Both the position numbers and the translations under genes were made by a program. From Saprolegnia diclina VS20 (Eukaryota > Oomycota > Saprolegniomycetes > Saprolegniales > Saprolegniaceae), in NCBI RefSeq assembly GCF_000281045.1, contig NW_008246104.1:470100-500115 (forward strand): 30,016 nt of DNA, in the 5' to 3' direction. The notes below the pieces were generated by a model. The model did not search any database. It saw only the letters and a list, made by a program, of their open reading frames with translations, and was not told the origin of the DNA. Of the stretch, positions 23,101 to 30,016 are shown piece by piece. The stretch's first letter is position 1; the number at the start of each line of letters is the position of its first letter.

Positions 23101-24124
23101 ACTTTGTCGCGCAGTTTGAGTTCAACGCGTTTCTAGTACGTGGCGGATCGTCGAATTCTTGGAGACTATTGTCCTTTTCGCTAGATCAAGCAGCGCTTTG
23201 CCGTGGCCTGTCTGGTGCTGTGGTTCTTCAGCCTCAAAGCTGCCAACAAGTTCAAGGGCATGAACTGGCTCAACTATGTCGTCACGTTCTTGCTGCCGAG
23301 TTTGCTCAGCAGCGTCCTTTTCATGGTACGTTGAAACAGTGTTGAAACTCAGTCGACTCTAGTTCATTCTCTAGTTTCTCGTCGAACAGTACATTTACGC
23401 GATGGCCTGTTATAAGCTGTCGACACCCGACACGACGACGTACGTGCTTTGGTCCAACCCCGCCATTGTGTGCTGGACTCCGACCCACGTACGTTATCTG
23501 TGAATTTGTCCATAGAGATTATTTCTTTCACTGACTAGTGGCAATATGCAATGGTCGGGATGTTCGGTATGGGTCTCTTCATCCCGCTCGCGGTCCTCTC
23601 GCACGGCAGCCACCAGCTCGCGTTTCCGCAGCTCGACCTCGACATTCAAACGTCGCCGCTCTTTGCGATGGTTGGTCAGCTTGTCAAGGGCCTCATGATT
23701 GGCGCCAAGACCTTTTTTGCTACCAACGTGGTATGTTCTCAGCGTGAACGCACTGCCGTCCTCACGGTATGCTAGCGCTTCTACCTCGGGATTTCTATCC
23801 TCGGCGACCTCGTCCTGCTCGTGTCTCATTATCGCTTTCGCCGCGCGTGCTCGACTTGGTACTGGCTTCATCCTCGGACGATGGTGTCTCATGCAGCATA
23901 GGCACGTTCGTGCCGCCAAGCTCGTCGTATACGCGCTGAGTCTCTGGAGCGCCGTCTGCGCAATGCTCTCGACATATCTCGACCGCGACACAGTGCCGCT
24001 TTTCATCATGTATGCGGGCCACGCCGCGATGCTCCTCGTACTGCTTGCTGTCGTGCGCTATCGCATTCATTGGCTCTACGATACGCCTTCTCTTTTCGAC
24101 GACACCAAGACTACGGCAGGCTAG
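3952..24124 (+). CDS. Giant multidomain membrane protein, ~6,338 residues, 24 exons
   Basis: I do not recognise this gene as a named family. Proposed exons: 3952-5560, 5610-6198, 6245-6856, 6903-8694, 8745-8942, 8984-9433, 9485-9832, 9880-9999, 10044-10371, 10422-10618, 10670-11169, 11217-11253, 11302-14174, 14228-19097, 19146-19799, 19898-21675, 21731-22238, 22289-22989, 23036-23135, 23185-23325, 23375-23488, 23539-23730, 23776-23858, 23902-24124. These total 19,017 nt, exactly divisible by three. Every intron has GT...AG ends, most acceptors read TGTAG or CTAG, and phases match at all 23 junctions, which argues for one gene. The start at 3952 is the first in-frame ATG (AAATATGGCC). Domain order: beta-grasp-like N-terminus; disordered Ser/Thr linker; very long Leu-rich helical body like ARM/HEAT arrays; cyclic-nucleotide-binding-like fold near residues 2847-2970; C2-like domain near 5248-5387; and 9-10 hydrophobic segments after ~5822. 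It is probably a membrane-anchored cytosolic scaffold or sensor (inference). Less certain limits: donors at 8943 (in-phase alternatives 8946, 8949), 10372 and 11170 (alternative 11161), and a possible extra intron at 22603-22647. Confidence 0.75.
13062..13430 (+). other. Cyclic-nucleotide-binding-like (CRP-fold) domain inside the giant protein
   Basis: Residues ~2847-2970 follow the cNMP-binding-domain order. A helical lead-in (MLRRLVVFGQLSFAELHLVS) precedes LPSRSVITEPGLYVITTGKV, equivalent to the strand pair with 'G..lYvI..G.v', then VLEKGCMVGISSCVGG, then PERATAMS and LVLFKATIESALP. At the phosphate-binding cassette the canonical FGE(L)AL..G.PR.AT is replaced by VGISSCVGGAPERAT (from Val2920). 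The Gly residues and the P..AT are kept, the ribose-binding Glu is Ile2922, and Arg is displaced by one position after a Glu. The fold is therefore likely, but classical cAMP/cGMP binding is doubtful. Confidence 0.7.
20462..20881 (+). other. C2-like domain inside the giant protein
   Basis: Residues ~5248-5387 form a beta-rich island in an otherwise helical protein. The pattern is SIELRHVHL, then RPYVRLGVGKKHAYYS, then DGRLVVDADDALQSLDIQLWMYL, then VDICIGRATAGF, then MRFDVVQPYGHIAVVV. This matches the C2 order 'l.v.v..a..l......PYv.l.....k.yt....W.....f.........l.i.v.....d..iG'. Acidic residues at DADD could belong to a calcium loop, but a full five-Asp set is not evident. The expected role is lipid or membrane binding next to the C-terminal membrane module. 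Confidence 0.5.
22289..24124 (+). other. C-terminal multi-pass membrane module of the giant protein
   Basis: Residues ~5822-6338, spread over exons 18-24, contain about nine to ten hydrophobic segments. Examples are FWSSLLYTALALGLPLLFYY, LLACWLGVGWVLLTLSSIV, FAVACLVLWFFSL, YVVTFLLPSLLSSVLFM, WQYAMVGMFGMGLFIPLAVL, FYLGISILGDLVLLV, LVVYALSLWSAVCAM and MYAGHAAMLLVLLAVV. The stretch KNYLAIVSILWELVQLNTIPW followed by VTIDINFSG recalls, from memory, the 'K...S..Q....l...iPW...n.d' region of seven-pass modules in large stramenopile and ciliate receptor-like proteins. No GGGxGD-type channel filter is present, so it is not an IP3/ryanodine receptor. Orientation and function are unknown. Confidence 0.65.
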
Positions 24125-24660
24125 TGTCGATGTTAATTCGCCAGCTTATGTCATATTCGATGGGCTGTGTACAGGAGAGAGCAGCAACGAGCAACACCGA
24201 GGGGTCGACGCATGCGTCGGCCGTTGCCTTGAGCGTCTCATGCGTCTTTGCGCCAAATACCTCGTGCTCTCCCGCACAGTGAACATGGCAGTGCGGGATC
24301 TCCATAGAATTTGCTATCGCGTGTCTCTCGACAAATTATTGCACGATGCGACACGGATAGGTTGGATGCGTTTACAATGTACGTTGCCAGTAGCAGAGTC
24401 CAAGTGCCTTTACTCGAATCTGGTGCAAAATAAATCTGTGAGCTGTTGTTTCACACCGATGTGGACGTGCACGATTGCAGCGCGTAAGAGGGCGAGTATT
24501 CCGGGCGTAGTCCACAACATTTGGGTTGGAGTTCCCGGCAGATTCATCGTGATCCACACGAGTGGTTGTGACGCCGCTCGTCGACATGAAAATGTACAGA
24601 ATATGTCGATCTGTGTTGCTTTTACAATGGAATACATGCCTAGCGCTATCACCCGGACAC
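24125..24660. other. Convergent intergenic region (giant gene / LRR gene)
   Basis: The stop codons of the giant gene (+) and the LRR gene (-) face each other across this stretch. It lacks a recognisable gene. Open frames cross it on both strands, but they run into the neighbouring genes in the wrong frame and have no motif. It probably holds both 3' UTRs and polyadenylation sites. Confidence 0.6.
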
Positions 24661-25955
24661 TTACGTTTCTTTGAGCCATCCGCGGTTCGCGACGCAGATG
24701 GCTTCCAGCTGCGCCATGACCTTGGTCGTCGTTGCGTCACTCTTGTCGATACGCCGGCCCACGTCGACGCGGACAAGCGCGTGCAGTCCCAGTAGCGCCA
24801 GCGGTAGCACAGTCAGATTCGAGTCATCAAACAAGAACGACACGAGCGCTGGCAGCTGCGCAATCGAGTCGGGCACGGGCGAGCTGATCGCGTTCCCGCC
24901 CAAGTTGAGGATCTCGAGGCTTGTGAGGTGTCCAATGCAGCTTGGGAGCTCCACGAGGCGGTTTTTTCGCAAATTTAACATGCGCATGTTGGCGTTGCCC
25001 GTGCAGAGCGACTCTGGGATCTGACGCAACAAGTTCGTGTTGACATCGACTTCGGTCAAGCTCGGGAGGTTCGAGAGGTCCGGAAGCTCTTTTATCTGGT
25101 TGCGGTACAGCTGGACCTAGACAGCAGATTACAAAAGGTACTAGACTACTGGGGTGACGTACTTGGGTTAGCTCCTTGCAGTGGTTGAGATCCGGGAACG
25201 ACCGGAGGCGGTTAAAGTACGCAGCGCAGCGTTTGAGTCGCACGAGATTTGGAATCGGGTCCAGCTGCGTCAGTGCATTGCCCTACATGCAACGAGGGCT
25301 CAGTTGCGCTACACATCAAAACGAGACGAACAGCAATGTTGAGCTCGACGAGGTTCGCAAGCTTGAAGAAGCCTGGCCCGAGCTCCGTGAGCTTGTTGTT
25401 GTAAAAGTTAATTTCTTCGAGAGCGATGCAGCCGTCGATCGAGTCTGGGAGCGTCGTGATGCCGTTCTTGAAGGCAATGATTTGCGTGAGCGCCTTCAAG
25501 TTGCCAATGGTCTTGGGCAGCGACACGAGTTCGTTTTCCGACACGATGAGCGACGTCAAATTTGGGAGCTCGCAGAGCGCATCGGGCAGCTCCGAGAGGT
25601 GGTTTTGGGAAATGTCGAGCTTGGTGAGGGCCTCGAGGTTGGCAATCGCGGGGTCGAGCACGTGAATGTCGTTGGCGCTCACGTTGAGCTCCTTGAGGTG
25701 GCAGAGCACAAAGATTTCGGGTGGAATTTGCTTGAGCACCGCGAGCTTGTGCTTGGTAAGCGTACCGGTAAAGTCCGAGCCCGACGCATGCGAGAGCTCG
25801 AGCGCCTCGTCCTTGAACGAGGAAATGTATAGCTTGACGTCTTTGATCGCCTTGGGCGGCTTGGGCAGCTCGTTGCCGCCTGCATTCGCCGGCTCGCGCA
25901 CCGACCTCGGCTCGATTGTCGACGCTGCTCCTTGCTTGGACGTGCCGCCGCCCAT
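24661..25955 (-). CDS. N-myristoylated leucine-rich-repeat protein (SHOC2/PIRL-like repeats)
   Basis: A three-exon gene on the minus strand: 25955-25332, 25282-25163 and 25116-24661, totalling 1,200 nt or 399 residues. The introns (25331-25283, 49 bp; 25162-25117, 46 bp) start GTTCGT and GTACGT and end GTAG and CTAG. Removing them restores perfect repeats, for example LVELNIA|GNALTQLDPIPNL. Residues ~85-370 hold about a dozen LRRs of the 'L..L.lS.N.l..LP..i..L..L' class. The chosen start gives MGGGTSKQ, a good N-myristoylation signal (Gly2, Thr5, Ser6), and residues 3-35 are disordered. The frame stays open to further ATGs at 26093 and 26081. I prefer 25955 because of the myristoyl motif. The protein is expected to be a membrane-tethered protein-binding scaffold; the partner is unknown and no kinase or NB-ARC domain is present. 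Confidence 0.85.
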
Positions 25956-27208
25956 GCTGTCGCTAGTTGTTCCTGCTACAACGCAAAACGCTTGGCTATT
26001 TTTTCCACGCACGGGGTTTTGCCCGTTGGCATTCACCGGTTGGACACAAAAACAACCAGCTTTTCGTTTGTTCAACGTCATTCTTTGCTTCATTCAAGAG
26101 TGTTGCGTCGACCGAGCGAGCATACAGTTATCGCAATCCCTTGTCGTCGGGGGCACGATGACACTAGCGGGCCAGTTTGACATAAAAGCCGAATCCTTTG
26201 GATACTACGTGGACACACCTGCCCTCGTACCGCTTTACTGAGCCCCGGCAGAGCTGAACAAAAAACATTGCATGTGCAGTTGTGTGAGCTGGGCACGCGC
26301 ATCACAAGCAAATTGGCGTCGCACCATTGGAGTTTGCGTTGCCACGATCAGCGTGTCGACGCCAGAGCGACATGGCGCCAAAGCCAGCGAGAAAGCACTG
26401 CTTGCATAGGCCTTCCTGAGATCTGCCCAATCAACAAGCCCCATGTGTTGATTATGTTTTTATTTTGACCAATCCCATGGCCGGACTGCCATGCGATCGA
26501 CAGTACCCCGGTGTACACGCAGAGGGCGCTCGGCGTTGCAACCGTGCGCCCGTCGTTGCGCAACGCTGCAGTTGCCTGTCGCGCTCACTGTCGCGACACC
26601 CTCGCGTGTGCGAAATGCGATAGAGAGTAGCACGTCCTTCGGCGATCCGGACTTGCTGGTTCCGGCCGCTTCGAGCGACTCGTTTGGCCAACCACGCCCG
26701 ACTCGTCCACGGCATGGTTCGAAACATTTAGCGTACAAGCGCTCAGAGCGCTGCAGTGCCAAGTTGCAGACGTGTCGCGTGGTGTCCAGCTGCGGCGTCC
26801 ACTGGCGTTGCCCGGCGCAGCGACGTGGTCGAACGCGCGCTGCTCATTGGCGAAGTTTGCTTTCGATTTCGTCGTGTTACTCGACGACCATCGAAGGCCC
26901 CTGGCGTCGCGTTCAGTGCGCCACTGGAGCCACAGGGGCACGACTCGCGATCTAGAAGGGCGATCTTCGCATGAGCGCGCGCTGATTGGTCCCTTTGGAA
27001 TCTGATTCTGAGCACAGAGTGTCGTCGAATTTTCGAACCGTCGCGGACCAATCCGTGGGCGCCAGCGCCGTGGTGGCAGATGGTTCGATGTGCCGCCTGT
27101 CTTTTTATATTTCGCGTCTCGGCATACAAAGTATATGTTCAAATAAAATATAGAATTAAAATTTCCCACCGGTGCGACTTTGCCGTTGGGCAACCCACAC
27201 GTCGGGGC
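25956..27208. promoter_or_regulatory. Divergent intergenic region between LRR gene (-) and transporter gene (+)
   Basis: About 1.25 kb without a gene that I can support. A 154-codon open frame at 26491-26955 (+) has no motif. The region holds CCAAT cores at 26469-26473 and 27048-27052, with ATTGG at 26985-26989. It also holds the palindromes TGTCGCGACA (26589-26598) and CGTTGCGCAACG (26554-26565), and an AT-rich block at about 27100-27165 just before the transporter start. Upstream of the LRR ATG a possible 5'-UTR intron ends GTTGTAG (on the minus strand, near 25975), with a GTGCGT donor ~35 nt earlier. Confidence 0.45.
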
Positions 27209-28876
27209 ATGGATTGGGGCGCACTCTACCACGACACGGGCGACAGCCTCGTCCAGTCGCAGCGCTCCAGCCTCGCACTCGTACCTATGGCCTCGACGTC
27301 CTCGACAACGACGCGGAGCTGGGCCACGATGGACGACGCCCACGACGTGGCCGAGACGCGCTCGTCGCGCGCTGCGCACCAGCTCATCTCGTTCTCGCTC
27401 TCGCGGTCCATGAGCTTCCAAGTGCTCGAGTACGACGTCGAGAGCGCGTACTCGCCGCTCGTCGCGTACTCGTTCACGGTCAACTACATCCTCGGCGTTG
27501 GCAGCCTCGGCGTGCCGTACGCGTTGTACCATGCTGGCCTCCTCTTTGGCTCGATCATGCTCCTCATCGTCTCGTGGCTCTCGTACATCACCGTCATGTG
27601 GGTAAGCGAGACAACGGTGCGCGCGCGCGAGCTCGACGCGATGAACACGCACACCAAACTGCTCGCCGACCCGATGCATTTTCCGGAGGTAACGACGCTC
27701 TGCGAGCGCTTCCTCGGCCACATTGGCGCGCGCGTCTACCAGATCTCGCTCCTCGGCTTGATGTACGGCGGCCTCATTGGCTACGCGCAAGTGTTTGTCA
27801 ACAGCATTGCGTCGCAGCTCGCGTCCTTTGCCATGAGCAACGTGGCGGTCGCGATCGTGTTTGGCCTCATTGTCGTGCCGCTCTCGTGCGTGGGTACGAC
27901 GCCTTGATGACGTGGCCGACGCTGAGCCATGTGTAGATCTCAACGAGCAGATCCACGTGCAAGTCGGCATGGCCGTGCTGCGCTTTGTAGCGCTGCTGAC
28001 CATGATTGTGAGCGCCGCCGTGGCCATGTGGACAGACGCCGCCGACAGCGGTACGCTGTGTACCTTGCCGCGCCTTTGACCGACGCTGTGTTTGTAGGCA
28101 GCACCACAACGACGACGACGCCATACCTCAGCGACGTGCCGCTCGTGGACTTTCGCGGTTTTGGGTTGCTCTTCAGCACGACTGTCTTTTCCCAGGTACA
28201 ACCAATGATTCTGGAAGCGCATTTCTAACGTGTTGTGCACTAGCTCTTTCAACACTCGGTGCCCGGCCTCCTCGCACCGCTCTCGCGTGCCAACCAGCCG
28301 AAAGCGGCGCAGATTTTTGGCGGTGCGCTCCTGACGACGACGCTCTTCTACCTCGGCCTTGGCCTCACATGCTGCTACTACTTTGGCGACCGCATTAGCT
28401 CGAGCGTCAACCTCAACTGGGCCAACTTTACGTGGGGCTTGGACCCGGTGCCGATCTGGGCGCGCTGCCTCACGGCGCTCGTCGTGTTGTTTCCGGCTCT
28501 GGACACGCTCAGCGTGTTTCCGTTGATTGCGATCACGCTCGGCGACAACCTCGCGGTCTCGCTGCGGCACTGCTGCACGTTTTTGAGCCGCAGCCAAGTG
28601 CGCGTTTTCTGCCGCCTCGTCGCGGCGCTCCCGCCCCTTGTCGTTGCCGTGCTCGTCTCGGATCTGAGCGTGACGCTGCAGATCTCGGGTGTCTTTGGTG
28701 TCTACGTGGCCTTCCTTGCGCCCGCGCTCTTGCAATTTGTGGCACGCCGCGAGGACCCGCGTGACAACATGTACTCGGGTCGTTTCAGCGGCGACTTCTA
28801 TATCTATTTGGTGCTGCTCTTTGGCGTCGCCGCCTTTGGTATCCTGAGCTTCCAGATCGGCACGCAAGGGGTGTAA
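27209..28876 (+). CDS. Amino acid/auxin permease family (AAAP, TMEM104-like) transporter
   Basis: Four exons (27209-27893, 27937-28050, 28098-28195, 28244-28876) give 1,530 nt and 509 residues, with introns of 43, 47 and 48 bp. Residues 1-78 are a Ser/Thr-rich cytosolic tail. The first membrane helix carries the family signature NYILGVGSLGVPYALYHAG (~92-110), like the G.G.L..P motif of Aa_trans (PF01490) proteins. Further segments include GSIMLLIVSWLSYITVMWV, ISLLGLMYGGLIGYAQVF, VAIVFGLIVVPLSCV, VLRFVALLTMIVSAAVAMW, GGALLTTTLFYLGLGLTCCY, LFPALDTLSVFPLIAITLG, LVAALPPLVVAVLVSDL and the closing LFGVAAFGILSFQIG, about 10-11 in all. A threonine run (TTTTTT) sits in a lumenal or external loop. Family members move amino acids with protons or sodium; the substrate cannot be read here. 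An in-frame ATG at 27080 lies in AT-rich upstream DNA and is judged not to be the start. Confidence 0.85.
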
Positions 28877-29769
28877 TATGACCTTTTCTTGTCTGCCGCC
28901 CATCCTCTCGGCCCTACGGCAACGACTTGAGTGCTCGAACGTACGGTCGCAATTTTTCTCGGAGCTCAGTTTTCATCTTAACGAATCAATCAGCGATGCA
29001 TTTTTTACATTGGACTATACCTAGAGGCTAAAAACAAGCCCATAATGCAATGGCCGCAAGCACATACCGCGGTACAGTAGCAGTTGCCATCAAATGACAT
29101 GGGTGACCTTATGTGCTACTTGTGGGTCGGCTTTCTGTCAAACTTGAATGTATTCGTGGCTCACTACTGTCATACTTCTAGACAGACGCTTCCATGGTCA
29201 CTGAAATGGTCCCAGTGTTGTGGCTCCGCGCACAGAGCGTGGTTTTGAAAACGCAATTTTATTCAACTCCATTCGTTGAAAAATCACCAAGAATTCCAGC
29301 ATTTTCCTCATGCATTATTGCTGTGGCAGTTGTGAGAGCCTTGTCAAAACTTTTGCAACCTTCTCAAATCGCTTTGACATAATTAGGGGCGCTTTCTCTA
29401 GCTCTAGAGTACTTGTCGTTGTAACGTTAGACTTTCTTGTGCAGTTGAGAGCAAGCTACACTTTTCAGAGCTGGAATCGCTACGTGTAGAAGCTGCAAAG
29501 CGAATGGGCTGCGATCGTGGTGGCAAGTTCTGAAATTATGTTGTTTGTGGTTATTTGTGGTGTTTAACACAAATAACATGTTGGACTCTGCACGACGCTG
29601 CAGACCGCCGACGCCGACGAGACGCAGCGTTTCGAACTCTCCAAAGCATTGTCTATCGACATGCCAAGTACGAAAGCTTTCATTGTCAAATGCGATTTGG
29701 CCGATCACGGCGCTCGAAACTGGCAAGCTGCATCATCGGCGAAAACATCACGCCTGTGATTGGCTAAAA
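28877..29769. other. Intergenic region right of the transporter, no gene seen
   Basis: AT-rich sequence with only short open frames (29194-29382 on +, 29427-29726 on -) that lack motifs and the codon bias of neighbouring genes. It includes the transporter's 3' UTR and an inverted repeat at 29550-29577. An ATTGG core lies at 29759-29763, close to a CCAAT at 29786-29790 in opposite orientation. Confidence 0.55.
29550..29577. repeat. 10-bp inverted repeat
   Basis: Arms GTTATTTGTG (29550-29559) and CACAAATAAC (29568-29577) are exact reverse complements with an 8-nt spacer. A second overlapping pairing (GTGTT with AACAC) is possible inside. The sequence is AT-rich and chance is a fair explanation. 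Confidence 0.6.
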
Positions 29770-30016
29770 CTAGAAAATAGAGCAGCCAATCAAATGATTT
29801 TGTGGCATTTTACTGCACAACGGCACTGGAGGTTGACCTGCCCCACGCACGGCCTCGTGCGCTGTCGTGCGTCTTGGGCCCTCGACCAAGTACTTGCTAT
29901 CGTCAATCACAGGCAATAGTGGCATGCAGGTGCAGACGTAGTGCGACTCGCCGTCGAAGATGACGGGTTCCTTTACATGTAGGAGCTCCTGTGGATGCGT
30001 GGTCATGACCTGGTGC
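29770..30016 (-). CDS. Partial unidentified gene, 3' end, running off the right edge
   Basis: A minus-strand frame is open from the window edge to a stop at 29770-29772. The codons above ~29850 have the GC-rich third positions of real genes here. The readable peptide includes HVKEPVIFDGESHYVCTCMP and LLPVIDDSKYLVEGPRRTT. I do not recognise a family. The ATG at 30004-30006 is probably internal because the frame is open beyond it. The last ~20 codons look non-coding. A possible short intron (donor GTGCGT, acceptor GTGCAG on the minus strand) would end the protein at an immediate TAA. Treat the 3' limit as uncertain. Confidence 0.4.
   Translation of the reverse strand, partial: HQVMTTHPQELLHVKEPVIFDGESHYVCTCMPLLPVIDDSKYLVEGPRRTTAHEAVRGAGQPPVPLCSKMPQNHLIGCSIF

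Noticed and set aside
3952-24124. Reading the region as several separate genes (for example breaks at 5685, 9484, 14178, 19145 or 21679)
   Set aside because: Each apparent stop lies inside a 41-98-bp GT-AG intron whose removal keeps the frame, and the gaps have no room for a promoter and 3' UTR. It remains the main alternative until RNA evidence is available.
22289-24124. IP3-receptor or ryanodine-receptor channel
   Set aside because: A giant protein with a C-terminal membrane region suggests this, but no GGGxGD-like selectivity filter, MIR or RIH motif is visible, and there are too many membrane segments.
26585-28903. A 772-codon open frame on the minus strand covering the transporter gene and its promoter
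   Set aside because: It lies antisense to a four-exon transporter with clear membrane helices and crosses that gene's introns. Its translation is Arg/His/Glu/Ala-rich without domains, as expected from the complement of GC-rich third-position codons.
1-30016. CRISPR arrays, rRNA or tRNA genes, LTR or capsid-bearing elements
   Set aside because: No regularly spaced direct repeats, tRNA cloverleaf boxes, rRNA-like stretches, long terminal repeats or viral protein motifs were seen.

Overview
The window reads as nuclear DNA of an oomycete, most likely a saprolegnialean water mould (Saprolegnia/Achlya/Thraustotheca/Aphanomyces type). This rests on five observations. Coding DNA is GC-rich and compact. 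Introns are very short (41-55 bp, one of 98 bp), with GTAYG-like donors and TGTAG/CTAG acceptors. There is a textbook oomycete Inr+FPR core promoter. A secreted copper oxygenase carries a fungal-type CBM1. Leucine-rich-repeat and amino-acid-permease genes sit as close neighbours. The species assignment is inference; no marker gene is present.

Layout, left to right. 1-1017: no recognisable gene. 1018-2035 (+): a secreted lytic polysaccharide monooxygenase (LPMO) with a Lys/Pro/Thr linker and a C-terminal CBM1. 2374-3366 (-): a globin-domain protein with long polar tails. 3367-3951: a divergent promoter containing a perfect 22-bp inverted repeat. 3952-24124 (+): what I reconstruct as one gene of 24 exons and 19,017 coding nt, about 6,338 residues. 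Its protein has a beta-grasp-like N-terminus, a long helical ARM/HEAT-like body, a degenerate cyclic-nucleotide-binding-like fold in the middle, a C2-like domain and a C-terminal multi-pass membrane module. 24661-25955 (-): a probably N-myristoylated leucine-rich-repeat protein of three exons. 27209-28876 (+): an AAAP-family (TMEM104-like) transporter of four exons. 29770-30016 (-): the 3' end of an unidentified gene that runs off the right edge.

The genes do not form a pathway. The LPMO acts outside the cell on wall or plant polysaccharides. The giant protein, the myristoylated LRR protein and the transporter all look membrane-associated, and the globin is predicted to be intracellular. The item most worth attention is the giant gene. 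All 23 introns keep phase from the first ATG to one terminal stop, the domain order matches no family I can name, and the nucleotide-binding pocket looks non-canonical. Exon limits were read by hand from splice signals and frame continuity and have not been checked against RNA.
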